Below the pieces are notes generated by a model. The model ran no database searches. It saw nothing but the letters and a program-made list of their open reading frames with translations, and was not told the DNA's origin. Positions 18,048 through 26,900 of a stretch of 64,000 nt of DNA are shown piece by piece. The stretch is taken from positions 263,527-327,526 of the forward strand of contig NZ_AWSQ01000004.1 in NCBI RefSeq assembly GCF_000498575.2, given 5' to 3'. The stretch is from Pseudomonas taeanensis MS-3. GTDB taxonomy: Bacteria > Pseudomonadota > Gammaproteobacteria > Pseudomonadales > Pseudomonadaceae. The translations under genes and the position numbers were made by a program. Each line of letters begins with the position of its first letter. Position 1 is the stretch's first letter.

Positions 18048-18356
18048 CAGGCCGTTGTAAACTACTGCGCTAGGTTATGCAGCGTTGAAATCGGCCCGGG
18101 ACGCAGCGTCTCAAAATGCTCAATGACAACGCGTACACTCGGCTCGGGCATCCTGCTTCGCCCTACCTCCTGCATCCATGCCGTCGTGCGCTTTTGATTC
18201 GCTACGCTCACCCTGCGGGCCAGCCTCCGGCTGTTACTCCGCCTCGCTGCGTTGCGGCCGATTCGCCTTGTGACCCACAGGGATGTGGGAAATGCCGTTA
18301 CCCGTAGGGAACGGCTACGGCCCTAACCGTCGCTCGCTACATTTTTCAACGACCTG
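18048..18356. repeat. Dispersed intergenic element, copy B (long form)
   Basis: The element begins CAGGCCGTTGTAAACTACTGC and ends ATTTTTCAACGACCTG, i.e. the same terminal inverted repeat as copy C (CAGGTCGTTGAGAAGC). It shares GCGTTGAAATCGGCC, TGCTCAATGACA...CGTACACTC and CGATTCGCCTTG with the other copies but is about 170 bases longer, with extra internal sequence. The outer end abuts the TAA stop of the lipoprotein gene at 18357. Confidence 0.75.
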
Positions 18357-18851
18357 TTAGTTGTGTCGTATATCCATACCGCGCCGCCGATCCCCGCGCG
18401 ATCGGTGGTCACCACGTTGGTCGTGCCGTTGGTACCTCGGTGTACGCTCTTGCGGATCGAAGCGCTGGCCGTTCCAGCCCCGCCGCTGTTGCGTATCACG
18501 ATAGTCGTGGCGACGCTGATCGCGGTGCCCGTCGATGCGATGGCCCGAGCGCCGCTCATGGTTGGAAAAGCGCGCCGGTGGTGCCGGCAGATAGCGGCGC
18601 TGGTCATGCCGTTGTTGGTTGAAATGGCGCGGGTCATGTCGTCGATTATCGAAATGGCGCCTGTCATAACGCCGGTTGTCATAACCGTAATGCCGCGGCG
18701 CAACATAGACCGGATAGCGCTGCACCTGATAGGAGCTGCCGGCGTAATAGCGGTCATGGCCGCGATAAGCATGATCGTAACCGCCGCCGTACACCGCACA
18801 ACCGGTTAGGCTCAGGCCCAGCAGCGCAGCAAGTAAGACTTTGTAGGGCAT
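18357..18851 (-). CDS. Small lipoprotein rich in His, Arg, Tyr and Asp
   Basis: The product has 164 residues. A lipoprotein signal (MPYKVLLAALLGLSLTGCAV) has the lipobox LTGC with Cys18. The mature part is very low in hydrophobic residues and rich in Arg, His, Tyr, Asp and Gln, with imperfect repeats such as RRYDRRHFDNRRHDPRHF and later QRRHDYRDTQQRR. A PAPPARFSNHER stretch separates two halves. No enzymatic domain is visible. The composition suggests a surface or periplasmic polyelectrolyte able to bind metal or anions, but this is only inference. Its stop codon directly touches the dispersed element (copy B). It is a single gene with GGAGGCC upstream of ATG. Confidence 0.7.
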   Translation of the reverse strand: MPYKVLLAALLGLSLTGCAVYGGGYDHAYRGHDRYYAGSSYQVQRYPVYVAPRHYGYDNRRYDRRHFDNRRHDPRHFNQQRHDQRRYLPAPPARFSNHERRSGHRIDGHRDQRRHDYRDTQQRRGWNGQRFDPQERTPRYQRHDQRGDHRSRGDRRRGMDIRHN

Positions 18852-19195
18852 AGTGGCCTCCTGCGATCACTGAAACGGTGCAGACCGCTGTCGGCACCTG
18901 GGATCGTCTCTCACAAAATCAGACCCTCTGTTTCGGCTTGCAGTGCAGTCCCACACGGTCTATTCGATGACCAATTGTTTCAAGGTGCGCGCGACGGCGA
19001 GTCTCGCGGCGTCTCGACAGCCACTGCCGGCAACTGAGCAGCAAGGGACGACCTCGGGCCGCCGACGGTGGCGAGCCTGGAAGACGCCCCGCGAAGTAGC
19101 ACAAGGCGGTCATTGCGCACCATCACGGCGCAGGCGACCCAGCCACTCTACCGGCATCGCCGCCACAGACCTCAAGCTAGAACGCCCGGCGTAAC
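18852..19195. other. Intergenic region upstream of the guanidine operon
   Basis: About 340 bases without a convincing gene; short frames on both strands lack RBS and family signal. It lies between the divergent lipoprotein gene and the sigma-54-like promoter at 19196. The segment TGCGCACCATCACGGCGCA (about 19114-19132) has partial dyad symmetry resembling an NtrC site, roughly 90 bases before the transcription start inferred from the promoter; this is suggestive only. Confidence 0.4.
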
Positions 19196-19211
19196 TGGCA
19201 CGATGTTCGCT
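19196..19211 (+). promoter_or_regulatory. Sigma-54 (-24/-12) promoter of the guanidine operon
   Basis: TGGCACGATGTTCGCT matches the TGGCACG-N4-TTGCW consensus with one mismatch and has the required GG-N10-GC spacing (GG 19197-19198, GC 19209-19210). Transcription would start near 19222, some 50 bases before the riboswitch. It fits RpoN/NtrC control of a nitrogen-source operon. Confidence 0.65.
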
Positions 19212-19271
19212 TACCCCTGAGTGTGCAGGAATAACCCGGCTAGCCGGGATCGCGGCACCACAATTTGCAAT

Positions 19272-19380
19272 AGCCGACTAGGGTTCCGACCCGCCGATCA
19301 GAGAATCGACGGGTGACTGGTCCGAGAGTTGGCGACCTCCTTCGAGGTTACACGGCGGGATAAAAGCCCGGGAGAACGCG
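19272..19380 (+). promoter_or_regulatory. Guanidine-I riboswitch (ykkC class)
   Basis: The highly conserved blocks of the ykkC/guanidine-I aptamer occur in order: CTAGGGTTCCG (19278-19288), ACTGGTCCGAGAG (19316-19328) and, at 19350-19375, ACACGG then GGGATAAAAGCCCGGGAGA. Intervening arms pair (GACCCGCCGAT with ATCGACGGGT; GGCGACCTC with GAGGTTAC). A downstream CCCCAttcaTGGGG hairpin (19381-19394) may belong to the expression platform. It sits in the leader of the ABC-transporter/urea-carboxylase operon, exactly the context known for this riboswitch, where guanidine binding turns expression on. Confidence 0.95.
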
Positions 19381-19441
19381 CCCCATTCATGGGGAGACCG
19401 CCGCGCACTCCTGCCGTCCCTACTCGAACTGGAGGTTCCTT

Positions 19442-20509
19442 ATGCGTACGCCCCGCCTGATCGCAGTACTCGCCGCCGGCCTCGCTGCCGCCATCAGCTT
19501 CAACGGCCATGCCGCCGCCAAAGACAACTTCAGTGTCTGCTGGACCATCTATGCCGGCTGGATGCCCTGGGAATATGGCGCCGCCGAAGGCATCGTCGAC
19601 AAGTGGGCGAAGAAGTACGACATCAACATCGATGTGGTGCAGATCAACGACTACGTCGAGTCGATCAACCAATACAGCGCCGGCCAATTCGACGGCTGCA
19701 CCATGACCAACATGGACGCCCTGACCATACCGGCGGCCAGCGGCGTCGATTCCACCGCGTTGCTGATCGGCGACTTTTCCAACGGTAACGACGGCATCGT
19801 CATCAAGGGTGAGAACAAGACCCTCGGCGACCTCAAGGGTCAGCCGGTCAACCTGGTCGAACTCTCCGTGTCCCACTACCTGCTGGCCCGCGGCCTGGAA
19901 AAGGTCGGCCTCTCCGAACAAGACCTCAGCGTGGTCAACACCTCGGACGCCGACCTGGTGGCCGCCTTCAGCACCGCCGATGTACAGGCCGTCGCCACCT
20001 GGAACCCACTGCTGGCCGAGGTCGCCGCCACCCCGAAGGTGACCCAGGTGTTCGACTCCAGCCGGATCCCCGGCGAGATCATCGACCTGATGGTGGTCAA
20101 CAGCGACACCCTCAAGGACAACCCGGCCTTCGGCAAGGCCCTGACCGGTGCCTGGTACGAGATCATGGCGATCATGAGCGCCGATACCGCTGAGGGCAAA
20201 GCCGCCCGCGCGCACATGGCCAAGGCCTCCGGCACCGATCTGGCCGGCTACGAGGCACAACTGGCGGCGACCAAGATGTTCTATGCGGCCAAGGATGCCG
20301 TGGCCTTCGCCAACAGCCCGAAACTGCCGGCGACCATGAGCAAGGTCGCGAGTTTCTCCTTCGACCACGGCCTGCTCGGCGAGGGTGCGCAGAGCAGCGA
20401 TGCCATCGGCATGGGCTTCGCCAGGAACGTGGTCACCGGCGATAAGGGCAACCTCAAGCTGCGCTTCGACCCGAGTTATATGCAGATGGCCGCCGACGGC
20501 GCGCTCTGA
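19442..20509 (+). CDS. ABC transporter substrate-binding protein (guanidine/urea-carboxylase-associated)
   Basis: The 355-residue periplasmic binding protein of the NMT1/TauA (SsuA-like) class has a signal peptide (MRTPRLIAVLAAGLAAAISF...HAAA). It is followed by FSVCWTIYAGWMPWEYGAAE, QINDYVESINQYSAGQFDGC and TMTNMDALTIPAASGVDSTA, the ligand-binding layout of this class. GGAGG lies six bases before the ATG, downstream of the guanidine riboswitch. With the permease and ATPase that follow it forms the importer usually linked to urea carboxylase operons; guanidine is the probable ligand, inferred from the riboswitch. Confidence 0.88.
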   Translation: MRTPRLIAVLAAGLAAAISFNGHAAAKDNFSVCWTIYAGWMPWEYGAAEGIVDKWAKKYDINIDVVQINDYVESINQYSAGQFDGCTMTNMDALTIPAASGVDSTALLIGDFSNGNDGIVIKGENKTLGDLKGQPVNLVELSVSHYLLARGLEKVGLSEQDLSVVNTSDADLVAAFSTADVQAVATWNPLLAEVAATPKVTQVFDSSRIPGEIIDLMVVNSDTLKDNPAFGKALTGAWYEIMAIMSADTAEGKAARAHMAKASGTDLAGYEAQLAATKMFYAAKDAVAFANSPKLPATMSKVASFSFDHGLLGEGAQSSDAIGMGFARNVVTGDKGNLKLRFDPSYMQMAADGAL

Positions 20510-20520
20510 CGGGAGTCGCC

Positions 20521-20573
20521 GGAGCGGATTTATTTGCGATTGCGCACTCCGCCATCGCGGATTAATCCGCTCC
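20521..20573. repeat. Intercistronic inverted repeat
   Basis: GGAGCGGATTTATT and GGATTAATCCGCTCC are inverted arms separated by a GCGATTGCGC...CATCGC inner pair. It lies between the binding protein and permease genes and could form an mRNA-stabilising hairpin favouring the upstream message; it resembles Pseudomonas REP structures. Confidence 0.65.
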
Positions 20574-20611
20574 CACACCTGCTATCCCATGAGCGCCCTA
20601 GGATACGTCAC

Positions 20612-21427
20612 ATGCGCCTGATCAACCGCCATCCCGACCGCAGCGGCCGTCTGTTGCTGATACTGCTGCCCTTCGCCCTGCTGCTGTTCGCCTACTTCAC
20701 CGGTTCGGCGCAGCGCCTGGCGAACAATCCCAACGACAAGCTGCTGCCCAGCGCTACACAGATGGCCGCGGCGGTCGATCGCCTGGCCTTCACGGCAGAC
20801 AAGCGCAGCGGCAACTACCTGTTCTGGCAGGACAGCGCCGCCAGCCTCAAGCGCCTCGGCATGGGCCTGGGCATCGCTGCGTTGCTTGGCCTGTGCCTGG
20901 GCATCGCCGCCGGAACTCTGCCGCTGTTCAGCGCGCCGCTGTCGCCGCTGCTCACCGTGCTATCGATGGTGCCACCGCTGGCGATTCTGCCGATCCTGTT
21001 CATCACCTTCGGCCTCGGCGAACTGGCCAAGGTCATGCTGATTGTCATCGGCATCACCCCGGTTCTGGCCCGCGACCTGGAGCAGCGTGCCCGCGAGATT
21101 CCACCGGAACTGCTGATCAAGGCGCAGACCCTTGGCGCCAGCACCTGGACCCTGATCCTGCGCGTGGTGTTGCCGCAGATCCTGCCGCGCCTATTGATTG
21201 CCCTGCGTCTGGTGCTCGGCTCGGCCTGGCTGTTCCTGATCGCCGCCGAGGCCATCGCCAGTACCGACGGCCTCGGCTACCGGATCTTTCTGGTGCGCCG
21301 CTACATGGCAATGGACGTGATTCTGCCCTACGTGGCCTGGATCACCCTGCTTGCCTGGCTGATGGACCTCGGCCTGCGCCAGCTCACCCGCCTGGCCTTC
21401 CCCTGGTATGCAGGAGCCAAGGCATGA
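20612..21427 (+). CDS. ABC transporter permease (SsuC/TauC-like)
   Basis: The 271-residue permease starts MRLINRHPDRSGRLLLILLP (the frame is open from 20534 but upstream sequence is intergenic repeat). About six membrane helices are seen, with the EAA-type loop near ELLIKAQTLGASTWTLILRVV, which contacts the ATPase. The remainder resembles the nitrate/taurine-type permeases (FLIAAEAIASTDGLGYRIFL). The stop overlaps the ATPase start (ATGA), showing translational coupling. No strong RBS is visible before the ATG. It would carry guanidine with the flanking genes. Confidence 0.87.
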   Translation: MRLINRHPDRSGRLLLILLPFALLLFAYFTGSAQRLANNPNDKLLPSATQMAAAVDRLAFTADKRSGNYLFWQDSAASLKRLGMGLGIAALLGLCLGIAAGTLPLFSAPLSPLLTVLSMVPPLAILPILFITFGLGELAKVMLIVIGITPVLARDLEQRAREIPPELLIKAQTLGASTWTLILRVVLPQILPRLLIALRLVLGSAWLFLIAAEAIASTDGLGYRIFLVRRYMAMDVILPYVAWITLLAWLMDLGLRQLTRLAFPWYAGAKA

Positions 21428-22218
21428 GCGCGTTCATCACGGTTAAAAATGTCTGGCAGGAGTACGGCGACCAGGTCGTGCTCGAACGCTTGAACCTGAG
21501 GATCAACGAAGGCGAGTTCTGCACCCTGGTCGGCGCGTCCGGCTGTGGCAAGTCGACCTTCCTGCGCCTGCTGCTCGGCCAGGAACGCGCCAGCCGCGGC
21601 GAGATCCACATCCAAGGCCAGCCGCTGACGGACGAGCCCGATGCCAGTCGCGGCGTGGTGTTCCAGCGTTACTCGGTGTTCCCCCACCTGAGCGTGCTGG
21701 ATAATGTCGCCCTCGGCCTGGAGCTGCCGCGCGCGCCGCTGTGCGGCCGGCTGTTCGGCGCGGACAAACGCCTGGCGCGGGACGAAGCGGCGCAGATGCT
21801 GACCAAGGTCGGCCTCGGCCATGCCCTGGACAAATACCCCAGCGCGCTGTCCGGCGGCATGCAGCAACGCCTGGCAATTGCCCAGGCGCTGATCATGCAG
21901 CCGCGTGTACTGCTGCTCGACGAGCCCTTCGGCGCGCTCGACCCGGGCATCCGCAAGGACATGCACGCGCTGCTGCTGGAGCTGTGGCACGAGACCAAGC
22001 TGACCGTGTTCATGGTCACCCACGACCTGAGCGAGGGCTTCAGCCTCGGCACCCGCTTGCTGGTGTTCGACAAGGTGCGCCTCGATCCCCATGCACCGAA
22101 CGCCTTCGGCGCGCGCATCACCTACGACATTCCATTGAACAGCGACCGCCGCGCCACCCGCGCCGCCGTCGAGGCGTTGCCGTCGCACATCAGCGGCAAC
22201 CTGCACCCGGCCCTGTAA
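21424..22218 (+). CDS. ABC transporter ATP-binding protein (SsuB/TauB-like)
   Basis: The 264-residue ATPase starts at the ATGA overlap with the permease; the same frame is open far upstream but only by chance. It has the Walker A GASGCGKSTF, Q-loop VVFQRYSVFP, signature LSGGMQQRLAIAQAL, Walker B VLLLDEPFGALD and the H-loop in VFMVTHDLSEGF. The unusual GASGCGKS Walker A and SPFGALDPGIR-type sequence match nitrate/sulfonate/guanidine-type importers. It energises uptake together with the two upstream genes. Confidence 0.9.
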   Translation: MSAFITVKNVWQEYGDQVVLERLNLRINEGEFCTLVGASGCGKSTFLRLLLGQERASRGEIHIQGQPLTDEPDASRGVVFQRYSVFPHLSVLDNVALGLELPRAPLCGRLFGADKRLARDEAAQMLTKVGLGHALDKYPSALSGGMQQRLAIAQALIMQPRVLLLDEPFGALDPGIRKDMHALLLELWHETKLTVFMVTHDLSEGFSLGTRLLVFDKVRLDPHAPNAFGARITYDIPLNSDRRATRAAVEALPSHISGNLHPAL

Positions 22219-22229
22219 GGACTCTCTCC

Positions 22230-22958
22230 ATGACTGCCTCACTCACCCTGCGCCCCACCCTCTACCAAGAAACCCTGCCCGGCGGCGGCCACAGCTCGTT
22301 CGTGCTCAAACGCGGCCAATTGCTGCGCCTGACCGATCTCGAAGGCGGCGCCAACGTCAGCCTGCTGCTGCTCAACGCCCATGAGAAGAGCGAACGGCTG
22401 AACCTGCCGGACAGCCTCAAGTGCCAGCACACAGCCAAACTCACCGCCGGCCACTGCCTGTATTCGGACATGGGCCGGGTGCTCGCCGCCATCACCGCCG
22501 ACACCTGCGGCTGGCACGACAGCTTGGGCGGCGTGCTGAATGCCGAGGAAGTACGGGAGAAATACGGCGCTGGCCGTTATCAGGAACTGCGCAACGGTTT
22601 CTTCCGCAACGGCGTGGACAACCTGCTGGTGGAACTGGGCAAGTGGAACCTGAACCTGCAGGACCTGCTGATGTGCCTGAATCTGTTCAGCAAGGTCAGC
22701 GTCGATGGTGACGGCGGCCTGCACTTTCAGCCGGGCAACTCCCAGGCCGGCGACTACCTCGAACTGTACGCACCGATGGACACACTGGTCGTGCTCAGCG
22801 CCCTGCAACACCCGCTTGACCCCAACCCTGCCTATGCGCCCAAGCCGGTGCAACTGAGCTGGCACCAGATCGAGAGCGACGGTATCAGCGTGCTCTGTCG
22901 CACCTCGCGCCCGGAAAACCAGCGCGGCTTCCACAACACCGAACGTCTGTATCTCTGA
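22230..22958 (+). CDS. Urea carboxylase-associated protein 2 (carboxyguanidine deiminase subunit)
   Basis: The 242-residue protein belongs to the DUF1989 family found beside urea carboxylase. It contains [45 protein letters not shown] and [27 protein letters not shown] at 22217-22221. The next gene is a paralogue sharing the TADTCG...HD block. In recent work (from memory) such pairs, named CgdAB, form a deiminase that converts carboxyguanidine to allophanate with release of ammonia. The conserved Cys and His in [10 protein letters not shown] are the likely catalytic or metal residues. Which member is A or B is not certain here. Confidence 0.88.
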   Translation: MTASLTLRPTLYQETLPGGGHSSFVLKRGQLLRLTDLEGGANVSLLLLNAHEKSERLNLPDSLKCQHTAKLTAGHCLYSDMGRVLAAITADTCGWHDSLGGVLNAEEVREKYGAGRYQELRNGFFRNGVDNLLVELGKWNLNLQDLLMCLNLFSKVSVDGDGGLHFQPGNSQAGDYLELYAPMDTLVVLSALQHPLDPNPAYAPKPVQLSWHQIESDGISVLCRTSRPENQRGFHNTERLYL

Positions 22959-22968
22959 GGGCTGCCCC

Positions 22969-23604
22969 ATGACTCTTATCCGAAGCGACAAGCACCCGGA
23001 AGCCGCTGTGTACCGCGCCACCATCGGCGCCGGTGAACCCTTCCTCTGCGAGGTCAAGGCCGGGCAGACCCTGCGCTTGCTCGACCTGGAAGGCAACCAG
23101 GCGGTCGACACCCTGTTCTACAGCGCGCGCAACCCGCGCGAGCGCTATGACCCGCAGCGCACCCTGCGCAAGCAAAAGCGCGTCTACCTGACCACCGGCA
23201 GCGTGCTCTATTCCAACCTGGGCAACCCGCTGCTCACTATCACGGCCGACACCTGCGGCCGCCACGACACCCTCGGCGGCGCCTGCGCCCAGGAGAGCAA
23301 CACGGTCAGGTACGCGCTGGACAAGCGCCATATGCACAGCTGCCGCGACAACTTCCTGCGTGCCAGTCTGCACGACGGGCGCCTGGAGAAGCGCGACATC
23401 GGCGCCAACATCAACTTCTTCATGAACGTGCCAGTGACCCCCGAGGGTGGCCTGACCTTCGAGGACGGCATCTCCGCCGCCGGCAAATACGTCGAGCTGC
23501 AGGCGCACATGGACGTGATCGTGCTGATCTCCAACTGCCCGCAGCTGAACAACCCGTGCAACGGCTACAACCCGACCCCGGCCGAGGTACTGGTATGGGA
23601 CTGA
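22969..23604 (+). CDS. Urea carboxylase-associated protein 1 (carboxyguanidine deiminase subunit)
   Basis: The 211-residue DUF1989 protein is paralogous to the preceding gene product. Motifs: [41 protein letters not shown] and [20 protein letters not shown], ending [17 protein letters not shown]. The spacing from the previous stop is only 10 bases. It probably assembles with UCA2 as the deiminase acting between guanidine carboxylase and allophanate hydrolase. It is followed by 300 bases with two REP elements before the carboxylase gene. Confidence 0.88.
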   Translation: MTLIRSDKHPEAAVYRATIGAGEPFLCEVKAGQTLRLLDLEGNQAVDTLFYSARNPRERYDPQRTLRKQKRVYLTTGSVLYSNLGNPLLTITADTCGRHDTLGGACAQESNTVRYALDKRHMHSCRDNFLRASLHDGRLEKRDIGANINFFMNVPVTPEGGLTFEDGISAAGKYVELQAHMDVIVLISNCPQLNNPCNGYNPTPAEVLVWD

Positions 23605-23618
23605 AGCGACGTTGTCCC

Positions 23619-23679
23619 CGTAGCCCGGATGTCATCCGGGAAACCAGCGCCGCCATGCCCCGGATTGCATCCGGGCTAC
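23619..23679. repeat. REP element (GTAGCCCGGAT type)
   Basis: Inverted arms GTAGCCCGGATGTCATCCGGG and CCCCGGATTGCATCCGGGCTAC lie between UCA1 and the carboxylase gene. The 301-base gap 23605-23905 is otherwise non-coding and holds this and the next REP. Confidence 0.85.
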
Positions 23680-23754
23680 GCAGCTGGCTACTGCGCCTGT
23701 GCCAGAGCCGCTCCGGGCAGTGTTTGCAGCAAAAGCCCGATAACACCGCGAACC

Positions 23755-23820
23755 CGTAGGAGCCAGCTTGCTGGCGATGCTTTTGCGTCGCCGCTGATCG
23801 CCAGCAAGCTGGCTCCTACA
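23755..23820. repeat. REP element (GTAGGAGCCAGCTTGCTGG type)
   Basis: Near-perfect inverted arms GTAGGAGCCAGCTTGCTGGC and GCCAGCAAGCTGGCTCCTAC with an inner loop. The same sequence, slightly diverged, lies inside the carboxylase gene downstream (26219-26281) and upstream of benK (46153-46208). Confidence 0.9.
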
Positions 23821-23905
23821 AGAAAACCGCATTCCAGCCCCGGACGACCGGGGTGCAGACCGAATACCGCGGGACGGCCCGCCTGCCCTTTCGAGGGAAA
23901 CAACC

Positions 23906-26900
23906 ATGTTCGACACACTGCTGATCGCCAACCGCGGCGCCATCGCCTGCCGCATCCTGCGTACTCTCCATGAACTGCGCGTAGGCAGCGTGGCCGTGTA
24001 CGCCGAGGCCGACGCCGCCAGCCTGCATATCCAGCAGGCCGACCAGGCCCACAGCCTCGGCGAAGGCCCGGCCGCCAACACCTACCTGGTCGTGGAGAAG
24101 ATTCTCGCCATCGCCAAGGCCAGTGGCGCCACCGCCATCCACCCCGGCTACGGCTTCCTCTCGGAGAACGCTGCCTTCGCCGAAGCTTGCGAAGCGGCCG
24201 GCATCGCCTTCGTCGGCCCGACGCCCGAGCAGTTGCGGGTGTTCGGGCTCAAGCACACCGCCCGCGCCCTGGCCAAGCAGCACGGGGTGCCGATGCTGGA
24301 GGGCACCGAGCTGCTGGAAAGCCTCGAGGCCGCGCTGAGCGCAGGTGAAACTATCGGCTACCCAGTGATGCTGAAGAGTACCGCCGGCGGCGGCGGCATC
24401 GGCATGCGCGTGTGCCACTCGGCCGAGGAGCTGAGTGAGGCCTTCGACGCGGTCAAACGCTTGGGACAGAACAACTTCAGTGACGCCGGCGTGTTTATCG
24501 AGAAGTACATCCAGCGTGCCCGGCACCTGGAGGTGCAGGTATTCGGCGACGGGCGCGGCGAGGTGCTGGCCCTCGGCGTACGCGACTGCTCGGTGCAGCG
24601 GCGCAACCAGAAGGTGCTGGAGGAAACCCCGGCGCCGAACCTGCCCGCCGGCATGGCCGAACAACTGTGCGCCGCGGCGATCACGCTGGCCAAGGCGGTC
24701 GACTACCGCAGCGCCGGCACCGTCGAATTCGTCTACGACAGCGCGGCCGAGCGCTTCTATTTCTTAGAAGTGAACACCCGCCTGCAGGTCGAGCACGGCG
24801 TCACCGAGCAGGTGTGGGGCGTCGACCTGGTGCGCTGGATGATCGAACTGGCGGCCGGCGACCTGGCCCCGCTGAGCGAGCTGGGCAAAGGCCTCACGCC
24901 CAACGGCCACGCGATCCAGGCACGCCTGTATGCCGAAGACCCGGGCCGCGACTTCCAGCCCAGCCCCGGCCTGCTCACCGCCGTCGAGTTCCCCCAAGCC
25001 GATGGCCAGGCGCTGCGCATCGACACTTGGGTCGAGGCCGGCTGCGAGATCCCGCCCTACTTCGACCCGATGCTCGCCAAGCTGATCGCCTGGGCGCCGA
25101 GCCGCGATCAGGCCAGCCTGGCGCTGGATCAGGCCCTGGCCGATACCCTGCTGTATGGCGTGGAAAGCAACCGCGACTACCTGCGGCAGATCCTGCTCGA
25201 CGCGCCCTTCGCCAGCGGCAGCCCCTGGACCCGCTGCCTGGAAGGACTGGTGTACCGTGCCAACACCTTCGAAGTGCTGGCCGCCGGCACCCAGACCACG
25301 GTGCAGGACTACCCCGGCCGCCTTGGCTACTGGGCCGTCGGCGTACCGCCGTCGGGGCCGATGGACGACCGCGCCCTGCGCCTGGGCAACCGCCTGCTGG
25401 GTAATGAACAAGGCGCCGCCGCCCTGGAAATCACCATGAGCGGACCGAACCTGCGCTTCAACACCGATGCACTGGTGGCGGTGACCGGCGCGGTGATTCC
25501 GCTACTGCTCGACGGTGAACCACGCCCCATGAACACCGCGCTGCTGATCAAGGCCGGCAGCAGCCTCAGCCTGGGCAGCATCGCCGGCAGCGGCGCGCGC
25601 AGCTACCTGTGCCTGCGCGGCGGCCTGCAGGTGCCGGATTACCTGGGCAGCAAGAGCACCTTCACCCTCGGCCAGTTCGGCGGCCACGGCGGCCGCGCCC
25701 TGCGCGCCGGCGATGTGTTGCACCTTTTACCTCTCGCCGAGGCGCATGCCGGCGCACAACTGCCCACAGAACTGTGCGAGCCGTTACCGGCCGTGCGCGA
25801 GATCCGCGTGATCTACGGCCCCCACGGCGCCCCGGAATATTTCACCGAGGGCTACATCGACACCTTCTTCGCCACCGCCTGGGAAGTGCACTTCAACTCC
25901 AGCCGCACCGGCGTGCGCCTGATCGGGCCCAAGCCGGAATGGGTACGCGACAGCGGCGGTGAGGCCGGCCTGCACCCCTCGAATATTCACGACAACCCCT
26001 ACGCCATCGGCGCGGTGGACTTTACCGGCGACATGCCGGTGATCCTCGGCCCGGACGGCCCCAGTCTGGGCGGCTTCGTTTGCCCGGTGAGCATCATCGA
26101 GGCCGACCTGTGGCAGCTCGGCCAGCTCAAAGCCGGCGATAAGGTCAGGTTTGCCCCGGTGGATATCGCCACGGCAAGGACCTTGGCCAAAGCCAAAAAC
26201 CTTGAATGTGCAAACCTATGTAGGAGCCAGCTTGCTGGCGATCCTGCGGTATCCCTGATCGCGAGCAAGCTCGCGCCTACACAAGCAAATGGCCTCCCCT
26301 CGCCCATCGTCCTCGACATCGGCCAAGGCGACTGCCGCCTGGTCGCCCGCCTGTCCGGCGACACTCACCTGCTGCTGGAAATCGGCGAGCCGGAACTGGA
26401 CCTGGTGCTGCGCTTTCGTGGCCACGCACTGATGCAGGCGCTGGAGGCGAAGAGCCTCGACGGTGTCATTGATCTCACTCCGGGCATCCGCTCGCTGCAG
26501 CTGCACTACCTGCCGGAAACCCTGGCACTCAATGACCTGCTCGGCATAGTCGCCGGTGAATGGGACGCGGTGTGCGCCGCCCAGGATCTCAAGGTGCCGT
26601 CGCGTATCGTTCACCTGCCGCTGTCCTGGGACGATCCGGCCTGCCAGTTGGCCATCGACAAGTACATGACCACGGTGCGCAAGGACGCCCCCTGGTGCCC
26701 GAGCAATCTGGAGTTCATTCGCCGGATCAACGACCTGCCGAATCTCGACGAGGTCTACCGCACCGTATTCGAGGCCAGCTACCTGGTGATGGGCCTGGGC
26801 GACGTCTACCTCGGCGCGCCGGTGGCCACTCCGCTGGACCCGCGTCATCGCCTGGTCACCACCAAGTACAACCCGGCCCGCACCTGGACCGCGGAGAACT

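Noticed and set aside
20893-22218. Long frame joining permease region to the ATPase
   Set aside because: Only the part from 21424 has ABC ATPase sequence; the upstream part is out of frame within the permease gene. The ATGA overlap defines the start.
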